Below are positions 13,054-25,230 of a DNA stretch of 64,000 bases, in pieces. Under the pieces are notes generated by a model, which searched no databases, was not told where the DNA came from, and saw only the letters and a list, made by a program, of their open reading frames with translations. The stretch is from an uncultured Pelagibacteraceae bacterium. GTDB taxonomy: Bacteria; Pseudomonadota; Alphaproteobacteria; Pelagibacterales; Pelagibacteraceae. Position numbers and translations under genes: made by a program. The stretch lies in contig CABZJA010000006.1 of the NCBI GenBank assembly GCA_902525935.1, forward strand, positions 1 to 64,000, in the 5' to 3' direction. Numbering within the stretch: position 1 is the stretch's first letter; every line of letters starts with the position of its first letter.

Positions 13054-14328
13054 ATGAGCGAAAAAATATTAGTTCCAGTTTTGGGAGAAAGTATTACAGA
13101 GGCTACAGTCACAAAATGGTTAAAGAAAAAGGGTGACAATGTAGTTGCTGATGAGGCTGTAGTAGAATTGGAGACTGACAAAGTAAACTTAGAAGTTCCT
13201 GCACCCGTAAGTGGTGTTATATCAGAGATCAATTCAAAAGATGGTGAAACAGTTGAGGTTGGAACTTTATTAGGAATGATTTTGGAAGGTAGTGCTCTTA
13301 AAAAAGAAAAGGAAGCTGAACCGATTGAAGAAAACGTTGAAAAAAATAATGTGATAAATTTAAAAATCGAAAAGAAAAAAGATGCAAAAAAAACTCAAGA
13401 GCCTTTATTGCTTGATGAAGAGCCATTGGTATTAACTGATGAAGTTGAAGAAACAAAACCTATTAAACAGAATAACACACTTTCTCCTGCTGTAAGAAAA
13501 ATGGTTGTTGAAAATAAAATAAATTTAGATGAAGTAAAAGGGACAGGTAAAGATGGAAGAATTTTAAAAGGTGATTTAATAAGTTTAATGGGAACAAATC
13601 CTCAGCCTAACGAAAGAAAAATTCATTACGGTGAAGAAGAACGAATTAAAATGTCAAGACTAAGACAAACAATTGCTAAACGTTTAAAAGAAGCTCAAAA
13701 TAATGCTGCAATGCTTACAACTTTTAATGAAGTTGATATGTCAAATATAATTTCAATGAGAAAAGATAACCAGGAAGATTTTCAAAATAGTTATGGAATT
13801 AAACTTGGCTTCATGTCCTTTTTTGTTAAAGCTTGTATAGTAGGACTAAAATTATTTCCTACAATAAATGCTGAAGTTGAAAATGATGAGATGGTTTACA
13901 AAAATTATTATAATGTGAGCTTTGCAGTCGGAACTGAAAAAGGATTAGTAGTTCCAGTATTAAAAAATGCTGATGAAATGTCTTTTGCGGACATTGAAAA
14001 AAACATAAAAGATCTGTCAGACAAAGCAAAAAATGGTAGCCTTACTATAGAGGATTTGCAGGGAGGAACATTTACAATTAGCAACGGAGGTGTGTATGGA
14101 TCAATGTTATCTACGCCCATTTTAAACCCTCCACAATCAGCAGTTCTTGGAATGCATAATATTGTTGAAAGACCTGTAGTTGTTGATGGTGAGATAAAAG
14201 CTAGACCTGTAATGTTTTTAGCATTGTCTTATGATCATAGAATAATTGATGGAAAAGAGTCTGTAAGTTTTTTAAAAACTGTTAAAGAAAACTTAGAAGA
14301 TCCAAGAAAGTTATTTTTAAATTTATAA
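13054..14328 (+). CDS. sucB: Dihydrolipoyllysine succinyltransferase E2 component
   Basis: 424 residues in three parts. The lipoyl domain occupies residues 1-77, with the lipoylated lysine at about 43 in ELETDKVNLEV. A peripheral-subunit-binding domain lies at about 146-182 (LSPAVRKMVVE, GTGKDGRILKGDL). The C-terminal acyltransferase ends with the catalytic SYDHRIIDGKESVSFL. A charged, lysine/glutamate-rich linker (about 83-140) joins the first two. It forms the core of the 2-oxoglutarate dehydrogenase complex and passes the succinyl group to CoA. Sits between sucA (0 bp) and lpd (1 bp). Confidence 0.97.
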   Translation: MSEKILVPVLGESITEATVTKWLKKKGDNVVADEAVVELETDKVNLEVPAPVSGVISEINSKDGETVEVGTLLGMILEGSALKKEKEAEPIEENVEKNNVINLKIEKKKDAKKTQEPLLLDEEPLVLTDEVEETKPIKQNNTLSPAVRKMVVENKINLDEVKGTGKDGRILKGDLISLMGTNPQPNERKIHYGEEERIKMSRLRQTIAKRLKEAQNNAAMLTTFNEVDMSNIISMRKDNQEDFQNSYGIKLGFMSFFVKACIVGLKLFPTINAEVENDEMVYKNYYNVSFAVGTEKGLVVPVLKNADEMSFADIEKNIKDLSDKAKNGSLTIEDLQGGTFTISNGGVYGSMLSTPILNPPQSAVLGMHNIVERPVVVDGEIKARPVMFLALSYDHRIIDGKESVSFLKTVKENLEDPRKLFLNL

Positions 14329-14329
14329 T

Positions 14330-15727
14330 ATGTCAGAAAAATTTGATGTTACGGTAATTGGTGGTGGACCTGGTGGATATGTTTGTGCAATTAGATTATC
14401 TCAACTTGGACTTAAAACAGCATGCATAGAATCCAGAGGATCTCTGGGGGGAACATGTTTAAACATTGGATGTATCCCATCAAAAAGTTTACTTAATTTA
14501 TCTGAAAAATTTCACAGTGCTAAAAATTTTGAAAAAATTGGAATCGAGACTGGAGAAATAAAGCTCAATTTAGATAAAATGATGAAAAATAAAGACAAAG
14601 CCGTAACAGTTTTGACTAAAGGAGTTGAGTTTTTATTTAAAAAAAACAAAGTCACTTATTTCAAAGGTAAAGGTTCATTTGAGAACGAAAAATCAATAAA
14701 AATTGAAGGCTCTGAAGGCACTAAAATAATTCAAACTGATAGAACAATAATCAGCACAGGATCAGAACCAGTTTCATTGCCTGGAGTAGACTTTGATGAA
14801 GAGAGAATTCTTTCTTCCACTGGAGCCCTATCTATTCCCAAACTTCCTAATAAAATGATTGTTGTTGGAGGAGGATATATAGGATTAGAAATGGGATCAG
14901 TTTGGTCAAGACTTGGTACTGAAGTCACAGTAGTTGAATTTTTAGATCATATTACACCTGGAATGGATCGAGATATTTCAAATGAATTTATGAAAATATT
15001 AAAGAAGCAAGGTATAAAATTTAATCTTAATACTAAAGTTGATAAAATAACTAAAAACTCTAATGGTGTAACGGTTGAGACTTCACAAAATGATGGCCAA
15101 AAAGTTCAACATGATGTTGATGTTGTTTTAATTTCTGTTGGAAGAAGACCTTATACTAAAAACTTAGGTTTAAATAAAGTTGGTGTAACATTAGATGAAA
15201 AAGGAAGAGTTAAAGTAAATAAAAATTTTGAAACGAATGTTAAAAATATTTATGCAATAGGTGATGTTATTGATGGCCCAATGTTAGCCCACAAAGCTGA
15301 AGAGGAAGGAATTGCAGTTGCAGAATTAATAGCAGGCCAATCAGGTCATGTTAATTATAATATTATTCCTGGTGTTATTTACACATCCCCAGAGGTAGCT
15401 TATGTTGGCAAAAGCGAAGAGCAATTAAAAAAAGAAAACATAAGTTATAAAATTGGAAAATTTCCTTTTATGGCAAATTCAAGAGCTAAAGCAATTGATG
15501 AGCCAGAGGGTTTTGTAAAAATTTTGGCAGACCAATCAACTGATAAAGTGCTTGGTGTTCATATTATTGGTCCTCATGCAGGAGAAATGATAGCTGAGAT
15601 GGCTGTCGCAATGGAATTTGGAGCTAGTTCCGAAGATATTGCAAGAACATGCCACGCACACCCAACATTTTCAGAAGCTATAAAAGAAGCAGCATTATCA
15701 GTAGATAAAAGACAAATTCATTCGTAA
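14330..15727 (+). CDS. lpd: Dihydrolipoyl dehydrogenase E3
   Basis: 465-residue flavoprotein disulfide reductase that reoxidises lipoamide. N-terminal FAD motif VIGGGPGGYVCAI; redox-active disulfide GGTCLNIGCIPSK; NAD motif VVGGGYIGLEMGSVW; second FAD motif YAIGDVIDGPMLAHKAEEEG; interface His-Glu in HAHPTFSEAIKEAA. Last gene of the plus-strand TCA run; it ends only 3 bp from the convergent methyltransferase gene. It probably also serves other lipoyl complexes encoded elsewhere. Confidence 0.97.
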   Translation: MSEKFDVTVIGGGPGGYVCAIRLSQLGLKTACIESRGSLGGTCLNIGCIPSKSLLNLSEKFHSAKNFEKIGIETGEIKLNLDKMMKNKDKAVTVLTKGVEFLFKKNKVTYFKGKGSFENEKSIKIEGSEGTKIIQTDRTIISTGSEPVSLPGVDFDEERILSSTGALSIPKLPNKMIVVGGGYIGLEMGSVWSRLGTEVTVVEFLDHITPGMDRDISNEFMKILKKQGIKFNLNTKVDKITKNSNGVTVETSQNDGQKVQHDVDVVLISVGRRPYTKNLGLNKVGVTLDEKGRVKVNKNFETNVKNIYAIGDVIDGPMLAHKAEEEGIAVAELIAGQSGHVNYNIIPGVIYTSPEVAYVGKSEEQLKKENISYKIGKFPFMANSRAKAIDEPEGFVKILADQSTDKVLGVHIIGPHAGEMIAEMAVAMEFGASSEDIARTCHAHPTFSEAIKEAALSVDKRQIHS

Positions 15728-15730
15728 TAT

Positions 15731-16375
15731 TTATTTTTCTACATTCAATAAAGCAAATCTTTTAAATTTTTCTTCAAGATTTATTTTATTATTATTTGCA
15801 AATTCTTTTATTGCTTTTTCAACACTTTCAATTTTTGTAACACCTGCAAAATCATCGCAAACAATTTTAGAATTATTTTTCATGTTGTCATAAAGTTTTT
15901 GCAAATCACTTAAAACAGTATCGTAACTATGGCCTCCATCTAAAAAAACGAAATCAATTTCACTTAAAGGAACTTTTTCCAAGGTCACCCTTGTATCTCC
16001 CTCTATTAGCTCAATATTTTGTGAAAATTTCTTTAAAAAATTTTGAACTGATATTTTTGAATTTAAATTTTCTTTTTTTATGAAATTATAATAGAAAGTT
16101 TTAAGAGGATTCGAAAACTTTTGACTTTCGAGAAATTTAGGTTCAATCTCATCTACACTTGATGTTTTAGTAGATCCAAATAAATCTAATCCGTAATATC
16201 TAAAATCACTACCAAAATTTGTCTTTAACAATTCACATATATTTCTTGATGTAACGCCACAAAAAACACCAATTTCTAATATATTTTTTGGCTTATATTC
16301 CTTAACTAAACTCAAAAAATTATCCCCATAAGGTTTTTTTAAACCTGATTTTCTCCAGTAATAATTATATTTCAT
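15731..16375 (-). CDS. Class I SAM-dependent methyltransferase of unknown substrate
   Basis: 214 residues with a Rossmann-type methyltransferase core: motif I ILEIGVFCGVTSRNIC (about residues 31-46), an acidic YYGLDLFGS strand, and IDFVFLDGGHSYDTVLSDL, which resembles the Methyltransf_24 / cephalosporin-hydroxylase-like group. Such proteins often modify sugars or surface polymers, but nothing here fixes the substrate. It is a single gene between convergent lpd and divergent priA (51 bp apart). No signal peptide. Confidence 0.75.
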   Translation of the reverse strand: MKYNYYWRKSGLKKPYGDNFLSLVKEYKPKNILEIGVFCGVTSRNICELLKTNFGSDFRYYGLDLFGSTKTSSVDEIEPKFLESQKFSNPLKTFYYNFIKKENLNSKISVQNFLKKFSQNIELIEGDTRVTLEKVPLSEIDFVFLDGGHSYDTVLSDLQKLYDNMKNNSKIVCDDFAGVTKIESVEKAIKEFANNNKINLEEKFKRFALLNVEK

Positions 16376-16426
16376 TTGATCTATTTATATATTTTTAAGA
16401 TATAAAAAAACTAAAATAAAATTATT

Positions 16427-18382
16427 ATGAAATATTCAGTTTTGTTGCCAAATATATTTGATCATCCTTTTACATATGAAAGCAATATTAAATTAAAAGC
16501 AGGAGATTATGTAAAAGTTCCATTTGGTAAGAAAAATATTATTGGTGTAACTTGGGATTTTTTTGAAGAAAAGAATAATAAGGAATTTAAATTAAAATCT
16601 ATAATTGAAAAAATTGAAATTGAACCACTAAGTAAAAACACAATGAATTTTCTAAAGTGGTTTTCTAACTATAATCTTGCACCCCTAGGAATGTGTTTAA
16701 AACTACATTTAATTAATGACGAAAATTTAAAAATAAAAAATGACAGCGACCTATTAAAATATGCTCTATCAAGCGAAAAAGAAAGTTATCAACTTTCTGA
16801 AGAGCAAGATAAGGCCTATGAAGAGTTATCTGAAAATGATAACAGTTTTAGAGTTCATTTACTTCAAGGTACAACCGGTTCAGGAAAAACAATAGTTTAT
16901 TTTAAAGCTATTGAAAAAATTATAAATATAGGATTGCAAGCTCTAATTTTATTACCAGAAATAGGACTAACAAATGAGTTTGAAAAAAAATTTAAATCTT
17001 ATTTTGGATTTGAAGCTGCAGTTTGGCATTCAAAAGTCAGCCCAAAAAAAAGAAAAATTATATGGAATGGGTTATCTGCAGGGAAAATTAAAGTAGTGCT
17101 CGGAGCAAGATCATCCTTATTTCTGCCATTCAAAAAATTAGGTCTGATAACTGTAGATGAAGAGCACGATCAATCTTATAAACAAGATGAAGGAATTATC
17201 TATAATGCTAGAGATATGGCAATATCAAGAGCTAAACACGAAAATATTCCAATAAATTTAGTAACTGCAGTACCATCAATCGAAACATATGAAAATATTA
17301 AAATTAAAAAATATAATTACTCAAGATTGCTTAATCGATATAAAGGTGCCAATTTACCTAAACACCATGTTATCGATCTTTATCAAAATCAACTAGCGAC
17401 CAAAAGTTCTATATCTCTCAAAACTCTTGAAAAAGTAAAAGAACATTTAGATAAGAAAGATCAAGTTCTCTTTTTCATAAATAGAAGAGGTTTTGCACCC
17501 TATGTTTTATGTAAAAAATGTTTAAATGTTTTTACATGCCCAAGGTGTTCTATAAATTTAGTATTTCACAAAAATAAAAAAATTCTTTTGTGTCATTACT
17601 GTGGATATAATTCGAAATTAAATAGAGATTGTAAAAAAGGAAATGTTTGTGAGTTTGTATTTAGTGGACCTGGGGTAGAAAAAATTGCAGAGGAAGTTAA
17701 AAACCTCTTTCCTAATAATAAAACAATAATTTTTTCTAGCGACACAATGAATAAAGCATCTGGTAGGGATAAATTGGATAAAATTACATCTGGTGAAGTA
17801 GACATTCTTGTTGGCACTCAATTAATATCAAAAGGATTCCACTTTCCAAAATTGAATTGTATTGTTGTATTAGATATTGATTTAACTTCTCAAGGACACG
17901 ATCTTAGGAGTACTGAAAAAAATTTACAACTTTACCACCAGTTAGCAGGAAGAGCAGGAAGAACCGGCAAACCAGCTAATATTTATTTCCAAACATACAA
18001 CTTAAAACCAGAAGTTATAAATCAAATTACAAATGAAGATCCTTTTAAATTTTTAGAAAATGAATTAAATTTAAGAAAGAGGAATAATTTACCACCCTAC
18101 GAAAGATTTATAGCTTTAATTTTATCTTCATCAAATGAAAAAAAACTTGATATAGATGCCGTAAAACTTAAAAATATTTTATCAAAGTCTATAGATGCAA
18201 AAATTTTAGGACCAGTAAACGCTCCAATATATAGAATTAATCAAAAATTCAGAAATAGACTATTAATAAGGGCAAAAAAAACATCTAATGTTCAGAAAAA
18301 ATTGAAAGATGTATTGAAAGATTTTCAACTTTCCAAAGGAATGAAACTTTCAGTTGATGTTGACCCTATCAGCTTCAATTAG
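16427..18382 (+). CDS. priA: Primosomal replication restart helicase PriA
   Basis: 651 residues, shorter than the roughly 730 of E. coli. N-terminal 3'-DNA-binding domain (VLLPNIFDHPFTYE), superfamily-2 helicase with Walker A GTTGSGKT at about 148-155 and DEEH box (VDEEHDQSYKQ), then the zinc domain in RRGFAPYVLCKKC to FSGPGVEKI (about 356-418). Three zinc pairs have the usual C-x2-C spacing (CKKC, CPRC, CHYC), but the fourth is C-x5-C (CKKGNVC). The C-terminal helicase motif QLAGRAGRTGKP is intact. PriA reloads the replisome at stalled forks. Single gene, upstream of atpHAGDC by 102 bp. Confidence 0.95.
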   Translation: MKYSVLLPNIFDHPFTYESNIKLKAGDYVKVPFGKKNIIGVTWDFFEEKNNKEFKLKSIIEKIEIEPLSKNTMNFLKWFSNYNLAPLGMCLKLHLINDENLKIKNDSDLLKYALSSEKESYQLSEEQDKAYEELSENDNSFRVHLLQGTTGSGKTIVYFKAIEKIINIGLQALILLPEIGLTNEFEKKFKSYFGFEAAVWHSKVSPKKRKIIWNGLSAGKIKVVLGARSSLFLPFKKLGLITVDEEHDQSYKQDEGIIYNARDMAISRAKHENIPINLVTAVPSIETYENIKIKKYNYSRLLNRYKGANLPKHHVIDLYQNQLATKSSISLKTLEKVKEHLDKKDQVLFFINRRGFAPYVLCKKCLNVFTCPRCSINLVFHKNKKILLCHYCGYNSKLNRDCKKGNVCEFVFSGPGVEKIAEEVKNLFPNNKTIIFSSDTMNKASGRDKLDKITSGEVDILVGTQLISKGFHFPKLNCIVVLDIDLTSQGHDLRSTEKNLQLYHQLAGRAGRTGKPANIYFQTYNLKPEVINQITNEDPFKFLENELNLRKRNNLPPYERFIALILSSSNEKKLDIDAVKLKNILSKSIDAKILGPVNAPIYRINQKFRNRLLIRAKKTSNVQKKLKDVLKDFQLSKGMKLSVDVDPISFN

Positions 18383-18417
18383 CCCATTAAATCTTACCAT
18401 TTTTCACAATCTGAGCC

Positions 18418-18446
18418 TTGAAGACTGATAATTCGTATGTTATCTA
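18418..18446 (+). promoter_or_regulatory. Candidate promoter of the atpHAGDC operon
   Basis: In the 102-bp gap between priA and atpH there is TTGAAG (18418-18423), a 17-bp spacer and TATCTA (18441-18446). The -35 fits the sigma-70 consensus at 4 of 6 positions and the -10 at 3 of 6, so this is a modest match. It would place transcription start near 18453, about 30 bases before the TTG start of atpH. No terminator-like hairpin was seen in the same gap, so read-through from priA is possible. Confidence 0.3.
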
Positions 18447-18484
18447 AGCGAAATTTTAAACATCTTCACAATTGAGATTATAAA

Positions 18485-19039
18485 TTGAGCGAAAATAAAA
18501 TATCAATAACTTCTAACAACAGTTATGCCCAAGCATTATTTGAGCTGGCTAACGAAGATAAATCTCTAGCAAAAGTAGAAGAACAAGTCGTTGCAATAAA
18601 TAGACTCATAAATGAAAGTGAAGAATTTAGATATTTAATCAAAAATCCCACGACAAGCATTGATGATTTAACTAGAGTTATTGAAACAATTTCTGAAAAA
18701 AACAATTTTGATAATCTTTTAAAAAGATTTTTAGTTTTTTTAATTCAAAAAAGAAGATTTTTTTATTTAGAAAAAATTTTAAGTGACTTTATAGAGGTAT
18801 GTTCGAAAGCTAGAGGTGAAATAAAAGCAGAGCTTTTTTCAGCTAAAGAACTTAATGAAACAGATATTTCTAAAATTAAAGAAGAGCTATCTCAAAACTT
18901 TGGAGCAAAGATACAGTTAAATTATAAATTTGACCCAAGTTTAATTGGTGGCTTGGTTTTAAAAGTGGGAAGTACAATGGTAGATAATTCTATTAAAAAT
19001 AAACTACAAAAAATTCAAAAACAAATGATAGAGGCATAA
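18485..19039 (+). CDS. atpH: ATP synthase F1 delta subunit
   Basis: 184-residue delta subunit linking F1 to the peripheral stalk. N-terminal NSYAQALFELANEDKSL helix and C-terminal FDPSLIGGLVLKVGSTMVDNSIKNKL region are typical. No ATG lies in frame near the expected N-terminus, so the TTG at 18485 is the probable start. First gene of atpHAGDC; ends directly before atpA. F0 subunits are not in the window, which matches the alphaproteobacterial split between F0 and F1 operons. Confidence 0.93.
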   Translation: MSENKISITSNNSYAQALFELANEDKSLAKVEEQVVAINRLINESEEFRYLIKNPTTSIDDLTRVIETISEKNNFDNLLKRFLVFLIQKRRFFYLEKILSDFIEVCSKARGEIKAELFSAKELNETDISKIKEELSQNFGAKIQLNYKFDPSLIGGLVLKVGSTMVDNSIKNKLQKIQKQMIEA

Positions 19040-20560
19040 ATGGAAATAAATCCTTCAGAAGTAACAAAAATATTAAAAGAACAGATAAAAAAACTTGGCG
19101 ATAGAGCTGAAGTTTCAGAGGTCGGACAAGTATTGTCTGTTGGAGATGGAATTGCAAGAATTTACGGATTGGATAATGTTCAAGCAGGAGAAATGGTTGA
19201 GTTTTCTGATGGCTCTAAAGGAATGGCATTAAACTTAGAGAGTGACAACGTTGGAGTTGTTATATTTGGCGATGATAGAGAAATTAAAGAGGGGGATACT
19301 GTAAAAAGAACTGGTGCGATTGTTGATGTGCCAGTTGGAAAACAACTTTTAGGAAGAGTTGTTGATGGATTAGGAAATCCAATTGATGGAAAAGGAGCTT
19401 TAGACAAAAGTTTAGAAAGAAAAAGAGTTGAAGTTAAAGCTCCAGGTATTATTCCACGACAATCAGTTGGTGAACCAATGCAAACGGGTTTAAAAGCAAT
19501 TGATAGTTTAATTCCTGTTGGAAGAGGGCAAAGAGAACTTATAATCGGAGATCGTCAAACTGGTAAAACTGCAGTAGCTATCGATACAATTATCAATCAA
19601 AAGAAAATTAATGAGTCAGACGACGAAAGTAAAAAACTTTATTGTATATATGTTGCAATTGGACAAAAAAGATCAACTGTTGCTCAGATTGTAAAAACTT
19701 TAGAGGACGCTGGTGCAATGGAATATACGACTATAGTTTCCGCAACAGCCTCAGACTCTGCGCCTCTTCAGTTTTTAGCTCCTTACACAGGATGTACCAT
19801 GGGAGAATATTTTAGAGATAATGGAATGCATGCTTTAATTATTTACGATGATTTATCTAAGCAAGCAGTCGCATATAGACAAATGTCATTATTATTAAGA
19901 AGACCACCAGGGCGTGAAGCATACCCTGGGGATGTGTTTTATTTACATAGCAGATTATTAGAAAGAGCTGCTAAATTAAGTGATGAAAATGGCGGAGGTT
20001 CTTTAACTGCGCTACCAATTATTGAAACACAAGCAGGTGATGTTTCTGCATATATTCCAACAAATGTAATATCTATTACAGATGGGCAAATATTTTTAGA
20101 AACTGAACTATTCAATCAAGGGATAAGACCAGCAGTAAACGTTGGATTATCTGTATCTAGAGTAGGATCAGCTGCACAAACTAAAGCTATGAAATCTGTG
20201 GCTGGATCAATTAAATTAGAGTTAGCTCAATACAGAGAAATGGCAGCTTTTGCTCAATTTGGATCTGATTTAGATGCATCTACACAAAAACTTTTAAATA
20301 GAGGTTCGAAGTTAACTGAACTTTTAAAACAAGGACAATATTCTCCGATGACAGTTGCAGAACAAGTTATATCAATTTTCTGTGGTGTAAAAGGATATTT
20401 GGATGATATTGAACTTAAAGATGTAGCCGACTTTGAAAATAAAGTTCTACAAAAGTGCAAATCTGATAAACCTGAGATTATAGAGTCCATTGCCAAAACT
20501 GGAAAGATTGAGGAAGACATTGAAAAACAATTAGTAGAATTAATTAAAGGAATGAAATAA
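19040..20560 (+). CDS. atpA: ATP synthase F1 alpha subunit
   Basis: 506 residues, non-catalytic nucleotide-binding subunit. It shows the N-terminal beta-barrel, Walker [11 protein letters not shown] (about 170), the [15 protein letters not shown] block, and the arginine finger region [12 protein letters not shown]. Length normal. Follows atpH without a gap; atpG starts 6 bp after. Works with beta in the rotary hexamer. Confidence 0.98.
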   Translation: MEINPSEVTKILKEQIKKLGDRAEVSEVGQVLSVGDGIARIYGLDNVQAGEMVEFSDGSKGMALNLESDNVGVVIFGDDREIKEGDTVKRTGAIVDVPVGKQLLGRVVDGLGNPIDGKGALDKSLERKRVEVKAPGIIPRQSVGEPMQTGLKAIDSLIPVGRGQRELIIGDRQTGKTAVAIDTIINQKKINESDDESKKLYCIYVAIGQKRSTVAQIVKTLEDAGAMEYTTIVSATASDSAPLQFLAPYTGCTMGEYFRDNGMHALIIYDDLSKQAVAYRQMSLLLRRPPGREAYPGDVFYLHSRLLERAAKLSDENGGGSLTALPIIETQAGDVSAYIPTNVISITDGQIFLETELFNQGIRPAVNVGLSVSRVGSAAQTKAMKSVAGSIKLELAQYREMAAFAQFGSDLDASTQKLLNRGSKLTELLKQGQYSPMTVAEQVISIFCGVKGYLDDIELKDVADFENKVLQKCKSDKPEIIESIAKTGKIEEDIEKQLVELIKGMK

Positions 20561-20566
20561 TTGTAA

Positions 20567-22862
<2,296 letters not shown>

Positions 22863-22863
<1 letters not shown>

Positions 22864-23261
22864 TGAGTAATCTTTTTAATATAGATATTGTTAATCCAGA
22901 ACAATCTTTTCTTTCCAAAGACAATGTATTTGAGGTTGTAATACCTGCTGTAGAAGGAGAGATTGGTATTCTTAAAGACCATATTCCAATTATCTCTTTT
23001 TTAAAACCAGGTATAATTAGAGTATTCTCTGAGTCCGAGGAACAAAGTTTCTATGTTGAAGATGGTATTGTCGAATTTAAAGATAATACATTATCTGTAT
23101 TAACTAGTTCAATTTTTGATTTAAAAGATGCTGATAAAAATTTTGTATCTGAGTCGATAAGCAGTGCTGAAGCAGAATTATCAAAAGATAATATCGATGA
23201 TCAAAAAAGATTTCTTTTAAACCACAAAGTCGAAGTTCTAAAATCTATAAGTATTAATTAA
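22863..23261 (+). CDS. atpC: ATP synthase F1 epsilon subunit
   Basis: 132 residues: N-terminal beta-sandwich with VIPAVEGEIGILKDHIPII, which is the family signature, and a short C-terminal helical part. Inhibitory and coupling subunit at the foot of gamma. Starts on the atpD stop. Its 3' end overlaps the convergent rppH by 8 bp, so no terminator fits between. The separate zeta inhibitor gene lies at 56385-56693. Confidence 0.95.
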
Positions 23262-23730
23262 CTACTTTTTCTAGTTCTTTTTGAATTTCTTGGTAAACAT
23301 GAAGTTTAAAATCTACAACTTTAGTTGTTAAATCTTTAATATCTATCCATTTCCAATCTAAAAATTCGGGATGTTTAGTTTTAATGTTAATCTCATTTTC
23401 CTCTCCATTAAACTTTACAATAAACCACTTTTGCTTTTGACCTTTATATTTTCCTTTCCAAATAATTCCTAAAAGGCGATCAGGAAGATCGTAAGTTGTG
23501 TATTTGCTTATTTCTTTAATTAGTTCTACTGACTTTATGCTTGTTTCTTCTTTAAGTTCTCTCAACGCTGCATCAAAATAATTTTCACCTTTATCAATAC
23601 CGCCCTGGGGCATCTGCCAAAAATCAGCAGGATTATCAATTCTTTTTGCCACAAATATCTTATTTTCTTTATTTAAAACTGCGATTCCAACACCATTTCT
23701 TAATGGGAGGTTTTGAAATTTTTCTTTCAT
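23254..23730 (-). CDS. rppH: RNA pyrophosphohydrolase (NUDIX)
   Basis: 158 residues. The NUDIX box is complete: GGIDKGENYFDAALREL followed by KEETS (G-x5-E-x7-R-E-x2-E-E). The N-terminal LPLRNGVGIAVLNKENKIF and WQMPQGGID are characteristic of RppH/YgdP, which removes pyrophosphate from mRNA 5' ends or hydrolyses diadenosine polyphosphates. Last gene of the minus-strand operon that begins at metX, 2 bp after ctpA. The ctpA-rppH pairing is common in alphaproteobacteria. Confidence 0.92.
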   Translation of the reverse strand: MKEKFQNLPLRNGVGIAVLNKENKIFVAKRIDNPADFWQMPQGGIDKGENYFDAALRELKEETSIKSVELIKEISKYTTYDLPDRLLGIIWKGKYKGQKQKWFIVKFNGEENEINIKTKHPEFLDWKWIDIKDLTTKVVDFKLHVYQEIQKELEKVVN

Positions 23731-23732
23731 TC

Positions 23733-24866
23733 TTAACCATTTAATAATTTAAGAGCAAATTCCAACTGGTTATCTGTATCTGTATTTATTCTAAATTCAT
23801 CTGAACCTTCAGCAATAACTATGTCTGGATTTACACCTACTCTTGAAATCGATTTACCTGATGGGAGATAATATTTAGAAACAGTAAGTCTTATGGCACC
23901 TTCGTTTTCTAAAGGAATAATTGACTGAACTGACCCTTTTCCATATGTACTCTCTCCTACTAATATTGCTCTTTTATGATCTTGTAGTGCTCCTGCAACA
24001 ATTTCAGATGCTGATGCAGACCCATAATTAATCAAAATAACCATTGTTTCTCCATCAATAATATCTCCTTTTTTTGCAAACCATTTTCTATTTTCATACT
24101 TTCTTTTACTTTTTGTTGAAACTATTTCTCCATTTTCTAAAAAATAATCTGAAATTTTTATTGCTTGAGATAACAATCCACCAGGATTATTTCTTAAATC
24201 TAATATGTAATTTTTAATTTTCTTATTTTTCTTAAATTCTTTGATTTTATTTTTTATTTGTTTACTACTATTCTCATTGAATGATGTTAATCTTATATAA
24301 GCTGTTTGATCATCTTTAATTTCTGACTTTACAGATGCAACTTGTATAATTTCTCTTGTAATTGTAAATATAAGTGCTTTTCTTTCTCCCCTTCTTCTAA
24401 CAGTAATTTCGATATCAGATCCAACTGGGCCTCTCATTAATTCTACAGCTTCAGAAAGAGTTTTTCCTTGAACTTGAACATCATCAATTTTAACAATGTA
24501 ATCTCCAGCTTTAACACCAACCTCCTCAGCTGGTGAGTTATCAATTGGGGAAATTACTTTTACGACACCAGCCTCCATACTAACTTCAATGCCCAATCCT
24601 CCAAATTCTCCGCTAGTCTCAGTTTGCATATTTTTAAACGAGTCTGGAGACATATATGCTGAATAGGGATCCAAAGATTGTAAAACACCGTTTATAGCAG
24701 CATCCATTGCTTCACTCTGATTTACTTCATCAACATATTCTTTATTAATTTTATCTAAGACTTCGCTGAATAAATCAATTTTTTTGTAAATATCGTTTTC
24801 ATTACTAAAAATTGGATTTGTAAATATGAAAAAAAATAGAGAAGCTATTAAGTATACTTTTTTCAT
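23733..24866 (-). CDS. ctpA: Carboxyl-terminal processing protease (S41, PDZ)
   Basis: 377-residue exported serine protease. A signal peptide spans about 1-22 (KKVYLIASLFFFIFTNPIF). A PDZ domain follows (about 87-175, with GLGIEVSMEAGVVKVISP). The S41 catalytic part carries the serine in the YGSASASEI motif (281-289) and the lysine at about 310 in STYGKGSVQS. It should trim C-termini of periplasmic or envelope proteins, possibly cell-wall hydrolases. Overlaps rsfS by 4 bp upstream. Confidence 0.93.
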   Translation of the reverse strand: MKKVYLIASLFFFIFTNPIFSNENDIYKKIDLFSEVLDKINKEYVDEVNQSEAMDAAINGVLQSLDPYSAYMSPDSFKNMQTETSGEFGGLGIEVSMEAGVVKVISPIDNSPAEEVGVKAGDYIVKIDDVQVQGKTLSEAVELMRGPVGSDIEITVRRRGERKALIFTITREIIQVASVKSEIKDDQTAYIRLTSFNENSSKQIKNKIKEFKKNKKIKNYILDLRNNPGGLLSQAIKISDYFLENGEIVSTKSKRKYENRKWFAKKGDIIDGETMVILINYGSASASEIVAGALQDHKRAILVGESTYGKGSVQSIIPLENEGAIRLTVSKYYLPSGKSISRVGVNPDIVIAEGSDEFRINTDTDNQLEFALKLLNG

Positions 24867-25213
24867 ATGATCAGTTTTTCTTTAGGAATTAATTCTGACC
24901 ACATTTTTTCTAATTCATAAAATTTTCTTTTTTCAGGATTAAAAATATGAACTATTAAGTCTATTCCATCTACAAGCTTCCAATCATTGCTATCTTTTCC
25001 TTCAATTTTACAATTATTCACACCATTAATTTTTAATTTTTCAAAAACTTGTTCAGATAAAGCTTGAATATGTCTTGATGATGTACCACTAGCTATAATC
25101 ATGAAGTCCGCAACTGATGATTTTCCTTCAAGATCTATTGAAACTATGTCTAAGGCTTTATTAATATCAAGCGTTTTGATTATTTCATCTTTAAGAGCTG
25201 ATATTTTTTCCAT
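24863..25213 (-). CDS. rsfS: Ribosome silencing factor RsfS (Iojap family)
   Basis: 116 residues of the RsfS/Iojap/DUF143 family. Conserved features: the DFMIIASGTSSRHIQALSEQV segment (about 36-56) and the C-terminal DLIVHIFNPEKRKFYELEKMW. The protein binds ribosomal protein L14 and blocks subunit joining under nutrient limitation. It sits between nadD and ctpA, the usual nadD-rsfS pairing. Confidence 0.92.
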   Translation of the reverse strand: MEKISALKDEIIKTLDINKALDIVSIDLEGKSSVADFMIIASGTSSRHIQALSEQVFEKLKINGVNNCKIEGKDSNDWKLVDGIDLIVHIFNPEKRKFYELEKMWSELIPKEKLII

Positions 25214-25230
25214 TAGTTAAATTAAGAGTA

